Shown here one piece after another: positions 25,180-39,469 of a stretch of DNA of 64,000 nt. Origin of the DNA: Glossina fuscipes. Lineage: Eukaryota; Arthropoda; Insecta; Diptera; Glossinidae. Location: the NCBI RefSeq assembly GCF_014805625.2, contig NW_023998414.1:10887624-10951623 (forward strand), in the 5' to 3' direction. Numbering within the stretch: the first letter of the stretch is position 1; the number at the start of each line of letters is the position of its first letter. A program made the position numbers and the translations under genes. A model generated the notes under the pieces. That model ran no database searches. It was not told the origin of the DNA and worked only from the letters and a program-made list of their open reading frames with translations.

Positions 25180-27395
25180 TTTATTTATTTTTTGTTTTCA
25201 GTTTACATTGATAAACACCGCCGACTTTAGAGACAATAGCCGACTTTATTATAAGCTTCAATACTGATTAAGACCTTCATAAACATTATCGAATTAAAGT
25301 TTTATTACTGACCTAATGGAACTGTTCCTAAAGGAAAATTTCTCCTAAATTTTACGCCGATATCGAGATGCGGTCAACTTTAGATAAACAGTTTTATAGT
25401 CGTTAATAAGATTTAAAAAACCACAAATCCATAAATTGTATGGTTACGAGTGACATCAAACCTGAGGAAAGTTCTCTAAATGAAAATTTATTAAGCGCGT
25501 GCAAATCGAGAATACACTCGAATAAGTATTTTCCTGAAAACAAATTCTAAAAACTGATCGTTTACCCATAAGATCTACTTTCATGCTTGTATCTCCTTAA
25601 ATGAAATTTTCTTCGCTTAGCGATGATTTTCATTTAATAAAGACTTAATTCGATAACCTTGTATTTCTACACCTTCATTCATGGTTTTATGGCTACCTAT
25701 ATCAGACCAAGGTGTACTCAATCTATGTACCATTAAAATGACAAGATTGCCTTTCTTTTGACTAGAGACTCAAAAATTGTGATCTGTTTGTTAAACGATT
25801 TTCGATTTAAACAGTTCAATAGCTCAGTGAAGAACACTTCAAGAATCTGGAGAAATATTGCACTTTCTTTGCTTAAGAATGCTAAGTTTTTTTATTTAAC
25901 GACTAGTAAGCCTTCTCCCCAAAGATGAACTTAAGTTAGAACTTAATCGGTTAACATTATTCACTATCATTTCCTTCATGCAACCTATGAGCTTGTGGGG
26001 AAAGGAATGAAAAAATCTTGACATTTTCATTAATGGAAACATGAAAACAAAAAAAAAAAATCAACAAGATTTCCTAATCGTAGACCAGCAACAAAAAAAA
26101 AACGAACCGAACATTTGTATCGAACGTTTACCTGCCATCTGAGCCTTTGGTTTTTTGTTAACTTTGAATACAAGAAATATCTAAGTGTGACAATTCCGAC
26201 ATTGGAAAGTGTATTTTATCTCATACCTAAAGCGTAACATTCTATGTGAGCGGAAAAGTTGTTAACACCTTCTAAGACAATATAACATAAAAGAAAGCAT
26301 GACACGCACGTGCATAGTGATGTCCCCTTAAGCAAACTATATACTTAATGTAATGTATCTATTAACATAAATAAGCCCACCCACTTTAGAACTACAACTA
26401 TAAGGTTGACCGATTTGAAATTAACTGCCGTATCACGAGGTTTCGATGGAGAAGCAAAGAAAGATGAAGTTTGCTAGCCTGACATGGCATACATGGCATT
26501 TTCAAATTATAAACAAAAAAGACTCAAGCAGCAGAGAGTCAGGCTTATACGAGTCAATTTCCCTATTCCCACGTCAATTATCAAAACATTTTATATAGCT
26601 TACGCTTTATATATTATTTTTGATAAATTTAATACATTAACTATGTAGCTATTAAGGTAGATAGAGATAGATGGGTAGTTAGGTCTATAGAGAAACGTTT
26701 TGACAAACAACTAAATCGTAAACGCAAATATCGTAAAATCCGTAATTTTTGATCGTAATTGCATCCACCCTTAGTGGTGTGTTTAGTCATACTTTACTTT
26801 CATCTACGCCATGAATTTTCTTCTTCTAATAGAGGGTTGTTTCGTGAAATACTCACGTTGCGCACGTTACCAACATCGTAGCGTAATATATTTATATATA
26901 TATATATATATATTGTTAATAGAGCAAAGTAAAGAAAAATTTAGAAATATGTTTTACTATACGCATCTATATATGCGTCGTACATCGTTATGTAGGATAA
27001 GCGTAAAAGCGTATTTCCTTGTCAGAGTTATTACTAATAATTATCGCAGCATTAATGGGAATTTTTTCAAAATTTTCCACAAAATGCTTTTACCTCATAG
27101 AAATTCATTTACTTTTAATAGCAATCCCATTGAAATTATGTATGAATCTGATGTAATCTTTTTTTTTTTTTTCTTGCATCTTTAGTTTGTTAAACAATAT
27201 TTTCAGAACAAAAAATGCTTGCAAACAACATTAGAAGTACATCTTTTATTAGTCAATTGTTTATTGTATTTGTCGGTATGAATTTGTGTTCAATCAAAAC
27301 TTATACTAATTATACGATAGCTTATGTTTCAAATTCAGATTACGAATCGACTAATATCGAAAAATATTTCTTTGTTCATCAATGTCTAATCATGT
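25180..27395. other. gene-free stretch
   Basis: No gene was recognised. It holds (AT)n near 26885-26912 and short A and T tracts. Confidence 0.55.
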
Positions 27396-27399
27396 CTAT

Positions 27400-27620
27400 A
27401 TATCTATAACATACTTGTGCTAGTGATTTTTCCAATCGTCGGTATGGCCTTTAGCTCTCTCAGCGATGCGGCCGTTATCTTCTGAATCGTGGCGAAACAA
27501 TGCCCTTTCATGGGTCTTTTCAATACTGGGCTGACACTTGGTAGTCGTTTACTCATGCCACTATATATGAAACCATATAATGGCATAACTGTCTCTAAGA
27601 TTAAAGTAATCAATGCCACA
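27400..27620 (-). pseudogene. mariner transposase C-terminal relic
   Basis: On the minus strand, PVLKRPMKGHCFATIQKI followed by TAASLRELKAIPT corresponds to the mariner C-terminal LKTPMKGKRFATIEEIK...S..EL.AIPK. A frame change then gives DDWKNH, a stop and HK, matching the FxDWKxRWHKC block. Only the last fifth of the transposase is visible. The spelling differs from the other relics in the window, so a separate mariner subfamily is likely. Confidence 0.85.
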
Positions 27621-27624
27621 GAGA

Positions 27625-28625
27625 CTTGAGAAAACTATCAAGGAAAAATATGGCGGGCTATCTATCAAAAATATCTTCGCATAATATCTCCAGATCTTGT
27701 GTGATTTTCTTAGTTATTTCGATTCGCGAAAAATAAACCTATGTTGTAGATAGAAATTAATCGAGGAAATGAATATGTAAAGTGAGCATTTTGGATAGGA
27801 ATAGTTGCCATTTGTCATATAAAGACGAAGATCGTCTCTTTTCATCTGAAATTTTTCTTATTAAAAAAATGGAATTTTGTTTCGTGAAATGACTTTTTCG
27901 AACTATGAAGAATGATCGTAGAAATAATCCGATTCAATGCATTTGCCATGGCATTGATTCTTAAAATCAACATACATACTAATGCACTAAATTTCATTGT
28001 CAAACATTCAATAAATTAAATAGAAGATTAAATGGGTTAAATATGAAACAACAGACACACAAGCAGACATGCGTGAAGCCATTTAGAAAAATTGCAATGA
28101 ATCGACTGATATCCAAAATGTGGCCAAAGTAGTTTCTCTTCATAATGGTTAGTTTTGGAGATTTGTGGCAAAGCAACTTTAAAGATATGTGCAAAGCTAT
28201 ATATACTCTTTTTTTTTTTTTTTTTTTTTTTTTGTTAAATTTAATTATTCTTTAAATGCTATGCTCTACAGTGACTATACAGTATATGTAACTTAATCGA
28301 CTCGTCTACATAGAATGGCCTTTGATTAGTCCTTAAAATCTCTAAAGAATGTTTTCAATTTTCAATTTTTCTTTTTTAAAAGCTCAAGCCAGTCTTTGTT
28401 TCCATACGCTTTGCTTTCGGTAGTATTTTACTCTAGCGAAAGTGTCATTAAAAAAACAAAAAAAGAAGACATCACGGCATGCCTACCTCTTTTGCCTCCG
28501 AAAGCTTGCGGCAAAGATTGATCTAAAGATCATCAATACCGCAATCAAGTATTCATACAAATTGAAAGCAACACTTTTATTTAGCTATTTATTTGTGAAC
28601 ATATATGTGCGTATATGTACATGTT

Positions 28626-28670
<45 letters not shown>

Positions 28671-28990
28671 GTATATGTATATGTATGTACTTGCGCTGTA
28701 GGCAAATGGCACTCTTTGCTACAAGTAACGCGTTTTTCATGTACATTTGCCGTTCTATAAAATAGCTTAAGCAAGGAAATAATGAAATAAAAAAAGGAGT
28801 TTCAGGAGAGATACGAACATTTCTGCTGAATCGAGCTAAATTTATTTACATTCTATAAAAACACACACGAAGTGTAGATTCTCTATTCTATCCTTCTCGT
28901 GGGTGTCCCTATGTCCGTTTCGTTCGTTTCATGAAAAGCTCAAAAACGAGAAATTTCAAATAAATTGCAATAATTACATATTAAAATATT
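27625..28990. other. gene-free stretch
   Basis: Nothing recognisable beyond a T tract at 28209-28233 and (AT)n/(ATGT)n at 28629-28690. Confidence 0.6.
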
Positions 28991-28994
28991 TTCC

Positions 28995-29400
28995 GTTACA
29001 TTTCTCATACGCTACACCACTTGGAAGACAAGGATATACTAAGTTTGTGTAGGTGTATACATTATTCAGAAGGACTTGAGATGGACCCACCTCTTGCTAT
29101 ATACCGATCGATTTGCAGTAACAATCTTGCCTACCTGTCTGTCCCTCTGTCCGTCTGAGATTTAATTATGTATCTACAATTCGCATGTGTTAAGACATTT
29201 GCATGACTATTAGGTACACCGATCTGGTTTGGCCTGAAGGCGATCGCTATTGGGAATGACTCAGATGGGACCATTGTTTCGACAACTACCTATGTAACGC
29301 CTTATTTTGAAAAGTAGTTATATGAATAACTAATTTAAGCGAAGTAGTGTAGGATATTTATTGATCGGCCCTATTCCATTATAATGCTTTTATTTTTGTT
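28995..29400 (+). repeat. dispersed repeat B, near full-length copy
   Basis: Shows TCATACGCTACACCACTTGG, AAGGATATACTAAGTTTGTG, GACTTGAGATGGACCCACCT, TATACCGATCGATTTGC, CTGTCCGTCTG-like pyrimidine blocks and the closing AGTGTAGGATATTTATTGAT plus CCATTATAATGC. Confidence 0.8.
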
Positions 29401-29409
29401 TTTGTTTTC

Positions 29410-32160
29410 ATTTTATTTAATATTCAGAGTTATTCGTAAAGTCATTCCATATAATGAGACGGTATCCATTTTGAATGCACACTTCTTATGTTCGTTCTTC
29501 ATATCAGAGTCACTTCTTTCATGCAATTTTTGCTTGGTCTTCACCAACATCAGGGCCCCGTTTTAATTGCTAACCTCTTATAGCTTGTTCTAATGAGTAT
29601 TCCATTGCATTCCCTAGGGATTGGAATATGCTACACTAAAATTATTCTTTTATTTATAAGGTTAATATATGCATGTCAGTTATCTGACAACAGATACATG
29701 CTCTTGATCAGCGTAAAATTTATAACTTTATGTTATGTTTATATATTTAAATCAAATTAAATGGCGACGCAGTTGCACACAAATTTAAAATAAGTGCATA
29801 ATCCAAAGAAAATAGAATGCAAACTGAAATAGACATCCATCCAATTAAAATATGATAACACTTTCCGCTTTGACCATTGATATAAAAATTCTCCTGATTG
29901 ACTAACTAACAGGTCCTTAACATATATAGCTTCCACATCAAAATGAATAGCGAAATTTTGAAACATTTCTTAGCACGTGTAGGTGTGTCAATAAGCGGTA
30001 TCCTAATGAACTTTTAGATGACTTTGAGAAATGATTTGGAAGTTACAGTCACAGCGCTGGTAGATGTAGTGCATGTTGATGGCTTATATCATTTTGAAAG
30101 TTGATCTGTAGTCATCGATTATTTAAGATTTTACAATGATCGTGGGTATACATCAATTAACAATTAATAAGCACACTTATAGTCCATGATGTCAAATAAA
30201 TCTAATGCGCTCCCCTTCCATCACAGATGTATGTCATGAAAATTACCAATAGTCCAGGTACCGAATGTCAAACATCCGAATGAAATATACGTTTGTATTT
30301 ATGTGTTTCTTTTTTTTTTTTTTATTTGCAGGCTTTAGACCATGGTCAACAAATTTTATCAATAAACGAAATTAATTTACTAAAAGCATATTGAAATCAC
30401 CCACCCAAGCAAAAGCTTGAACCGAGAATCATATGTGCCGACGATGCAATAAATAAATGAGTAGCCAGAGGAGCGAATAAACGAACCGTTAGATTAATTC
30501 ACCAACGGCGAACGGTATCTATGCAGATTGAAATCTCAATTCGATTCAATCATATTTGGTTGCGAGTACTCAGTCGGTAAAGGCATAGATAGCACTTATC
30601 CATTGGGCTCACATCCAATATCATTTTTTTCCCCCCAATTCTTTGTGACTATTACCGTGTGACATGTATAGCGAGCATGACCTAAGTGGAAAAAACTGCC
30701 TGAATATATGGTATGTACAGTAATTAAATATTCTAACTAGTATTTCTAAACGTGAGAGAAGTCACTTTTTCCCTGAGAGATGAAAAAAATTTATAATTAT
30801 CCCCGTAATTGCATCCTTACTCTCTAAAATTTACTGGCAATTATGCGACATAAGGAAAACAGTTTTTAGAAATATATATATTTTGGCCAGAAGCAGCAAA
30901 AGAAATCCCGTTACCAGCGTGTTTTTTTTCACTTAATACTACATGCACAACGATAACAACTCTATATGCCTTGCTAACCTAAATATTTTGAAGCAAAAAA
31001 AAAAAAAGAAAAAAAGAAGACACCTCCAGCAAAAAAACATCATAATATTGAAAAGTCCCTTAGGATAAGTAGAAGCTTTTAGCAAATGTTCGTAATGTTC
31101 TAAAATTAAAACGACATGAGCACAAAAAGTCGGGTAACAGGAACGAACAAATAACATATACCACCCAAAAAAAAAGAAACAAAACTTCAAAAAATGTACA
31201 ATCAGACTTCGTTTTGGACAATGGCAAAAAATTATTAAAAAAACCCAAAAAAAAAAAAAAAAAGAAAAGAAGAAACTAGAACTGGATTATATAGAAACGC
31301 TAACAAGAATTTAAAAATCAAAAGAATGTAAACATGACTTAGTTATTTTGTTGTTTACGATATAGGAATACATAGAAAGTTATTGTAATGCATTGTGTAA
31401 ACAAGTAGACGACTATGTGTGTATGCGAGTAAGTATATATGTGTGTATGCGTGTTTGGGTGGGTGTGTAGATGAAAACCTATGTCTTTATGTGCTTCTTT
31501 TTTTTTTTTTCTTTGTCATGCAATGCCAATTACAAAAACGTATTACGATAGAAAGAATACTTAAAAGCAGAGCACACAAACAACTATGGACTTAAAAATT
31601 TGTAAAGTTAGTTAGTATCGCGAAAACGATAGATAGATGTATAGGCCAATATATATGCGAACATATCAAGAGTGAGTTGAAATGTTCAGGCAATTTATCT
31701 TTCGCGCCCAAATATATGTTTGCTTTTAGTTTGCATTTCTCCCTTGAATTAAGCTCTACTCACTCATACAAGTTAAAGAAAATTTATTTTGTTATAAAGA
31801 GCGCTTGCGCTCTTAAAAAGTTCACCTTAAAAGGACAATAACCTTTTTGGGGCAACAACGTTAAATCAAAATTCAGAGCATTTTCAAAATTGAAATTATG
31901 CAATAAAACTTTCACAATATAATTCTAAAGCGATATAAAAGATCGTTCATAAAAAAACAAAAAAAAAAAAAAAAAGAAACAGAAACGATGTCATCTTCTC
32001 AATGCTTAAATAAAACGCAATATTCGCTTTCAATTTTAATAAACATTCATTCATCGTGAGATGGGTGTGAGCCTGAAAATTCTTAGAAAAGTTCGGATTT
32101 ATTTGCTTACAAAAATCAATAAAATGCGCCTTTTATGCGAGAAAGAATCAACTATACAAC

Positions 32161-32195
<35 letters not shown>

Positions 32196-33410
32196 TTGAT
32201 AACAATGGGCATCAAGAGCTTTTTAAAAGCTCTATGCTATTCGTGAAAACTTTCGGTTCGTTCGTTATTAAAAAAAAAAAAAAAAAGAAAAAAAAAATTG
32301 GAGTTTCCCCTCTTTGGAAAGAGGGGTAAAGTCGCGTTGCGTACAAATATTGATCTCACTCTAATTGTGTTAACAAATGCTTTCAAGCTATTCTCCTGAA
32401 CAAGCTTTTATTTTATCAATAGTAAGCTTACATTTTCTTAACTACATTTCCAATTTTTGCAAACAATACAGTGTAGATTTGTAATATAAATTCTGGCGCG
32501 CAGGCTGTTTCATTATAAAATTTACTTTGCTCTTGGGCTGGTCTAAACTGTTGTTGTTATTGCTTGGGTATTCACTGAGTAAATTAGTGCTTTTAACTTT
32601 TGTTTTAACTTTTTATTTTTTCGATGTCTACCTATCTGTGTATATTACTTTTATATACTTGCTTTTTCAATGCAGTAATATACTTTACTCAAGTGCACTA
32701 TCGAGCACTTTACACCCAGTTAACTACATTTTTAAGATGAGTTTTTTTTCATAGTAGATTTTTTCCTTTATTTTTTTTTTTTTTTTTTTTTTGTTTGTTT
32801 GCAAAATAATTTATTCGGTAATTTTTTTTTTTTTTTCTTGTTTGTTTGTTTGTTTTCTTTTTCTTGCATTTCAAATTAGGTCAATTTGTCTGCTTACTGC
32901 AATTGTTAGCTATTTTTTGCGATTGGCAGGAAACCAACTATCAATAAACTTCATAGAATATTCCATTAGAAAGTTTTCATTACGTTAATTGGAATTATTC
33001 TGATCGGTTCACTAACATAAAATGTCCTTGTTATTGTTAAAGAATCAATTGCACCCTATACGAAAGACCATTTTGTAAAAACTGCTCTTTAATTAATTAA
33101 TTAATGATCAAATCAAGTAAACAGACAATAAATAATAATGATAGCAGTGAAAAATCTGTAATATCACGGGGACCACAAACATGTTGATCCCCATTACCGA
33201 TAGAATAAGTATAATAAGAGTCTGAGTGACTCTTTAGGGGAGGCCTGGCACTGTTGGCAACACTTCTCATACAGCAATGCAACTTGCCATCGTGAATGCC
33301 AGCTGACTGTAAACATTGCAATGAGTAAAGCACAAATATTTGTTCTCTGTTTATTACGCGCCTTTGCATCAAAATGTTGACAGTTCGTATTGATTGTAGG
33401 TTGGCGCTTC
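29410..33410. other. long gene-free stretch
   Basis: No exon was recognised in about 4 kb. There are many A and T tracts (30995-31020, 31245-31263, 31963-31978, 32162-32193, 32270-32296, 32772-32793). A weak reverse-oriented scrap of repeat A lies near 29690-29720. An 18-bp palindrome lies at 31797-31814. Confidence 0.55.
31797..31814. repeat. short perfect inverted repeat
   Basis: AAGAGCGC, a TT spacer, then GCGCTCTT. The eight-base arms are perfect. No function can be assigned. Confidence 0.7.
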
Positions 33411-33419
33411 TTCAACGCA

Positions 33420-33550
33420 GGGGTATATTACGTTTAACAAATGTTCGTAAGGTACAAAAGTGTACAGTGCAGACACCATATGCTCTTAATCACCGTAAAC
33501 GGCGGAATTAGCCATTTAGTCATCTCCGTCTGTCTGGCTGCACATCTTTT
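33420..33550 (-). repeat. dispersed repeat A fragment, reverse orientation
   Basis: The reverse complement shows the GCCAGACAGACGGAGATGAC block and the TTAAGAGCATATGG part, in repeat A order. Confidence 0.55.
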
Positions 33551-33854
33551 TGTTTCTTTTTCTTTAAGTTATTTCCTATCCGTACGCTTAGATTACATTC
33601 GGAAATCACCTAAATAGAGTCAAAGAGTCGCCCGCAAATTCTCATACATAAATTATGTGAGCATTTTGTTTTCATTTTGTACAAAAATTACTCATATAAG
33701 AAGTTAACATCCTACGATTTGATTTGGCATATAAGCCATATATGGCATGTGCGATACAGTGTACAATGGCTATATAGAGTGACCGGATTGTTGCTTTATC
33801 TTGCGATCAAATATTGTGCCCAAACTAAGGATGGTCGCTCAAACTGATCTTTTT

Positions 33855-34340
33855 CTTACACGCTCTGCCACTTGTACCATTCGTGGTACAAGGTACGTAT
33901 AACAGTATACGGATGTATGTATAAGACCTAAAACAACTTAAGGTAGATCCATTCGAACTGCAATCGCAATATTTGAGATATTGCCCTGAGTAAAAGATAG
34001 AACGCTATTGAGAACAGATAGGATTAAATTATTTTTACCACCGGTGCCTATCTAACGCCTTATTTTTGAAATCAATGTGAAAAATTTCACTTCTCATATA
34101 AACCTTTATACGGCATTCAAGTCTAATTTGAAGAATATATATTTTAGAAAATTTTAATGGATCACGTCAGTTCACATTTGAAATTTGTCCACACATAAGC
34201 GGTCGCACAGAAAGTGCGTCTTCCCATGGAAGAATGTACCACTTTTTGATATTTGATTGCGAAAATAAACAAAGTAAAGTAATGTAGAGTATTTAATGAT
34301 CGCTCTTGCCCGACTATAATGTTTATATTTCCTTGTTTTT
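33855..34340 (+). repeat. dispersed repeat B, near full-length copy
   Basis: Opens with TTACACGCTCTGCCACTTGT and ACAAGGTACG, includes TAAGGTAGATCCATTCGAAC, and closes with AGTAATGTAGAGTATTTAAT plus GCCCGACTATAATGT, matching the other B copies. Confidence 0.75.
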
Positions 34341-34344
34341 TCCT

Positions 34345-36970
34345 ATAGGAAACGCCGCTTAGCAAATCCATGTCGCATCAATTGCCGACGAGATATAATC
34401 GGAGTGATTCGATTTTGACGATGAGTAAGCCGCATGAGCTACCGAATCCCGGTTGAGATTGGACACTTGGATGTCCAATAAAATATGACCTTGTGTTGTT
34501 GCCTTTGTCTGCCTGCATTTGATATAAAGCGTTTCTTCAATTTTTAAGGGCTAGCAATAGAACATACCCCCAGCAAACGCAAAAGCGATTCAACCTCTTA
34601 ATCGATACGAATTGTATGCGTGGAACTACTCATGAATTTTGTACGCCCGTGATTTTCAAAATAGAACCACTTTTTATGTTAAGGTACGATACAATACAAA
34701 GAAGGCTATCTCTCGTAACGTTCGGATAAGGTTCGGGCGCCCAATAAATGTTCTCTACTTGACGGAAGAGTCCATAGAGAGCGTATTTTCGCGTTGCGAT
34801 ATATATTAGTATAGCGAGTCCTTATTGTTGCCAGATGTCAAGCAATAAGAGAAAAGCACAACTTTCAACATGCATGGCCTGCAAAGGTAATCTTGCGGCC
34901 ATCTATGAGCGCATTCACGTACCTTGTCAATTAATACATATATCAATTCAACAACCATCATATGAGAGTAAATAGACCAAGCAAGCTTAAGGACTGCATT
35001 TCTACTCTGGGCCAATTTTCAAGATGGAATGTTATAAATTAGACTTTATCGTCACATAATTTATGAGAACATTTATGTAAGGTGTGGTCAAAGGAATGCT
35101 CCCGTCCCATAAACTCATGCCGGAATGACAACGTGTATTGCATTTCGATGATTTTTCTTCAAAAAGACTATTTTAAATTTTTCTCAGATAACGGCATTTT
35201 TTTGAAAGGGTCGTTATATAGAAATTACTTGTAAAAATGGTCCGATCCAAACAACGCATTGTCAACAGCGATTGCGGGTCGAGTTTCATCGATATATTTT
35301 CAAAACTGGCGGACTGTGCGGCAGAATGGGAAAAAATTGCGTACATGCGCACGAACTCTGTACGGCAAGGCAAAAATAAAAAAACAACACAACCATTTTT
35401 TTTATTTTTTCCTTTTTTCTTTTTTTTTTTTTTTTAAGAAGTTTTTGTAATGTATATGTATGTTGTAATGTTAAACAATAAAACAATTATTTGTTATTTA
35501 TTAATTATTAACGCATTGACCTTATGAAGCCAAATTCTCTTCGCTCTCGCATCACCGGAAGATGGAAGCCTGCTAGAACCCTACGCCGCCCACTTCACAA
35601 TGCGTTGTCCAACTTTTTATCTTTGCTAAAAGATGGGCTATCTTTCGCAATTGGTTTGCGCCTTCGCTAAGGTGTAGCTTATCAACAAGAGGGCGTCATT
35701 AAATATATTAATATAAATAAATATTGGAATCACCCGTAACGCTTTACAAAAGCACAAAAACAAATGCATTGCAACTATTTACCATACGTGTGTGTATGTA
35801 TCAGGAAGAAGACACGAAAAACGATGAAAAATTTGAAAGAGAAGCATTAGTGAAAGCTAATCTCATTGCGACATAATGGACTGGATGTACTACGCTTAAC
35901 TTTTAGGTAAACCACTCACTTGTTATAGAAGCTTAGAAAAATAATTCCACTTTCAGTGGGCGTAAGCAAATGAAATCGAAGAGGGAATCAATTATTATTT
36001 AAAATTACTTTATATGATTATTAATATTGATAGGAAAATGCGAATATGTCTAACACACACACACACGCCCACACACGCACAGGCGCACATTGGATGATTA
36101 TACTAATTAACTAATTTTTTTTTTTTTTTTTTAATGTAAAGTTTGGTATTTTTTACACGTGTTATATATTTTCTGATCAATTATTTCAATTTTAAATTTT
36201 GTTTTACGCCACTTTTTCTATACTTCACGTGTGATACATTATAACTTAGCAACAATACAAAGTTGTGACATTTAGCAAAGACACGACCCGTCTTGATGGG
36301 TTATCTCCGGTAAAATAAAAAAGCAAAATAAAGAAACTATAATTTACAATCTTCGCTAGATATTTCATAGTGAAAGTAACGGATGATTAGCACATCAATC
36401 CGTTTGCAATAAGCAAAATACTTTTTCATCAAAATTCATGCAAATTATTCGTCTAAAGCTGGCACAATAATGCGTTATTCGTATTATTTTTAGGTTAAGT
36501 AGCCCGAAACGGTAAACGCAATGCGAACACGCCTTCTCATACTATTATTGTTAAGGATAATGCAAACACGAACATATGGTTTTAGAATCAAAAATGAAAA
36601 AATCAATATAAATATAAACAACAAATATATGAACAACATCGATAGAAGAACGTAATGTAAAAGCAAATTAAATTTTTGAATTGTTTATTGAAATGAAGAA
36701 TGAAGAAAATATGTTTAAAAGAACGAGTTCATATAGATGGTCTTCGCTAACCCAATTATGTAAAGCAAAAGCATTGCCAAAATTTAAAAAAAGCGTTCCA
36801 TTTATTGCTTGCCGTTCATCCCTGACCTAATAATATAATAACATAACGTAAATATAATTTCATAGGAAACAAACACAAAATCCATAGACAGCCTTTAAAT
36901 TTTTACATAATTTGTGTTTATTCTTCTCGTTCTACGATTTATTATTTTTTACAGAAAATCGTTTAAAAAT
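34345..36970. other. gene-free stretch
   Basis: No gene was recognised. The part at 34380-35350 is less AT-rich than average but shows no domain. It includes (AC)n-rich sequence at 36053-36092 and T tracts at 35420-35435 and 36116-36132. Confidence 0.5.
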
Positions 36971-36984
36971 CCTGATTATGCTTG

Positions 36985-37180
36985 TCATGAGCTACGGCAG
37001 TTTAATGACACCATCGGTGGGGAACGTTACCTATGAAAACTGATGCAATCGAGTCGGCCATTGAAGCTGAAACGTCCTTAATATGCCAAAAGATATGACA
37101 AAGTGATCCTTTAGCCCGACAACGCTCCATCGGAGAGTGTAACACTATTCGCATTTACACAGAGGCAACAAGATCTATTG
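36985..37180 (+). pseudogene. mariner transposase relic, single frame with stops
   Basis: One plus-strand frame from 36987 reads HELRQFNDTIGGERYL, a stop, KLMQSSRPLKLKRP, a stop, YAKRYDKVIL, a stop, then PDNAPSESV. This follows the mariner ELL.PNETI..ERY...L, L.RALKEKRP, YAKRHDKVIL and HDNAPSH region, including the catalytic Asp in DNAP. There are no frameshifts over about 150 bp, only point-mutation stops, so the copy is dead but comparatively well preserved. Confidence 0.85.
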
Positions 37181-37199
37181 GGAAAAGTGGCTAAAAATT

Positions 37200-39460
37200 G
37201 TTGCTCGAGAATTGCATTTTCTTAAATAAAATCCACAGCCGTTCATATGATGGGGACAATTCTTACATAAGAAGGGGGATGAACGAATGTTTAAAATAAA
37301 ACCAAAGAGTATGTTGATGTCTTTTATTGCTTCGCTTTGCTTTGGTTTTATTGCAAGTTAAAAATTTCATAAGAACTTGTCCTTAGGAATTTGGGTTATC
37401 TCTTTGTGTCCTTATGAAAATGGATTGTTTCGGACATCGTCACCGTCGCCCAAGAAACGGTGTTTCCTTCCTAATTAAGTTAACGTACAATGGTACTATC
37501 GACCACTACTAGCGACCACATTACATGGTGAGATAAGCTTTAATGTCCCCAATCGCTTATTTAGGCACTTAATTTGCATTATGCTTACTCAATGTGTGTC
37601 TATCGTTTCATTTAAGATGTCTATGCAAGCAGCATCGTCTATCAGTTGCTAGTTTGCGTACGATTTTGCGTTTGCGCAAAGCTTGAGAAAATCCATAATT
37701 ACATAAGCATAAGATCATTTTTTCATTATTATTTATTTATTGTATACTTTTATTATTCGCAATTACGTAATATAATATATATCAACTTGATTTTCAATAC
37801 ATAAGTATTACATAAAGTTGTGTCTTCGCTTCAGTTTTTTTTTATTTTTTTTTTTTTTCTCTCTCTTTAATTAATTTTACGCTCTATTATATTTCGACAT
37901 ACATACTACAATAAATGTCTTATTCGCTTTTTATTATTATCATTATTATTATTTATTATTATTATTTTTGTGTAATTCACATCAGTTCAAATATTTGCAT
38001 CTAAAAGAATTAGTTATTTACTTTTTCTTCTTCTTTTTTTTCTTCTTTCTCTATTTTCTTTGGCGATAAATAATAATTAATAATGTGTGTGAAGGTGCGT
38101 GTGTATTTGCATTTAAAATTTCTTTTAAAAAAAATAAAAATAAATAATACATATAAATACGTTTAATTTAAAATTAAAAAATGAATTAAAAATCAAATAA
38201 TAAATGTTTAGGGGTGTAAGTGATTTTTACTAGTCTTTTTAAAATAATTACATTAAAAAAAAAGTCAAGTTATTAACTACTACAGATGATCATAATACTA
38301 TATGCATGTATATTTATTTATATGTCTTAAAAATTTTGGTAAAAAATCTTATTTCAAAAAAATTTGATTGCAAGAGTAAAAAACCAGACTTTAAGATATT
38401 GACCGAAGTAATACGAGGACACATACATATATAACCTACAACTACTTATCGAAAAAAAATTCCTATAAAGAACTTTTAAATATTTTAATAGCTACAAGTT
38501 TATATATATTAAAAATATTAAAAATTAGAAAACTTTTTATTTATTTATTTGATTTTTATTTATTTATTTATTTTTTTTTTCATATAAAATATTTATAACT
38601 ATAATTATGCACATACACTTTTACATATAAATTAGTTTAATTTATAACACGTTTTTTTTTCTTTTATTTATTTATTTTTTTTTTTTTTTTTTTTTTTTGA
38701 CTAAACTTTTTGGCCTCAAATTATTATTAATCATATCTTGTTTATTAGAGCGAAATTGCGTAGAAAATATTTATACCGAGCATTAAATGTTTTTTTTTTT
38801 TTTTCTCTAAAGCTTAGAATAATATTTCGGATTATGCTCTATTGGCACATTTATTTAGTAGATTGATTATTAAATGATTTATTATATATTAAATATAGCG
38901 AGAGATTTGAAAAACTGCTACAAATGTAAAAATTTAAATTCATAGATACGAAAAAACAAAAAAAAATTTTTATAATAATACTAAAAAGAGTTTACCGTTG
39001 AAAAAAGTGATCTTGATCACAGACTAGCTTTTTTTTTTAATGTTTAGTAAATAAGAATGACTTTAAATATGTTTTCACGTCACGAACAATTTTTCGATTC
39101 GACATTAATTAACAATAACTAAACAAATAAAGAATTGTTCTCGGACCGACGCCGCACTTGTCCTAAGAGATATAAGAGGGATGGTCTATGAAAAAAAAAA
39201 AAAACTTAACTGCTTTCATATATAATCCGTGGCTATGCAGGAGATTAAGCAAATCAAAACATACACTATAGATAGCCATCGCTAACCTGCAATTATTTTC
39301 ATAACATTTTTTCAAAGCAAGCTTTTATATGAGAAGTAAGCGAAAAAGTGTTCCGATCCTTACCCTTTTCAATATAGTTCGTTCTTGGGACAAAACGAGT
39401 CATCTCTCATCTGAATATCGAAAAAAAAATTGTGAAGTGCAAGTTGAACGCAAGACAAAT
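37200..39460. other. very AT-rich gene-free stretch
   Basis: No gene was recognised. Long T-rich tracts occur at 37836-37860, 38570-38580, 38674-38698 and 38790-38804, with TTA repeats near 37935-37968. Confidence 0.6.
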
Positions 39461-39469
39461 AGGTGGAAA

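Noticed and set aside
30560..30615. Possible tRNA-like or SINE sequence (CTCAGTCGGTAAAG then GGGCTCACATCC)
   Set aside because: The spacing between the A-box-like and B-box-like parts is too short and no cloverleaf can be drawn. No tRNA gene was found anywhere in the window.
33194..33415. 73-residue minus-strand ORF with Cys-rich middle
   Set aside because: No signal peptide at the start and no family resemblance. It lies next to a repeat A fragment and is probably chance.
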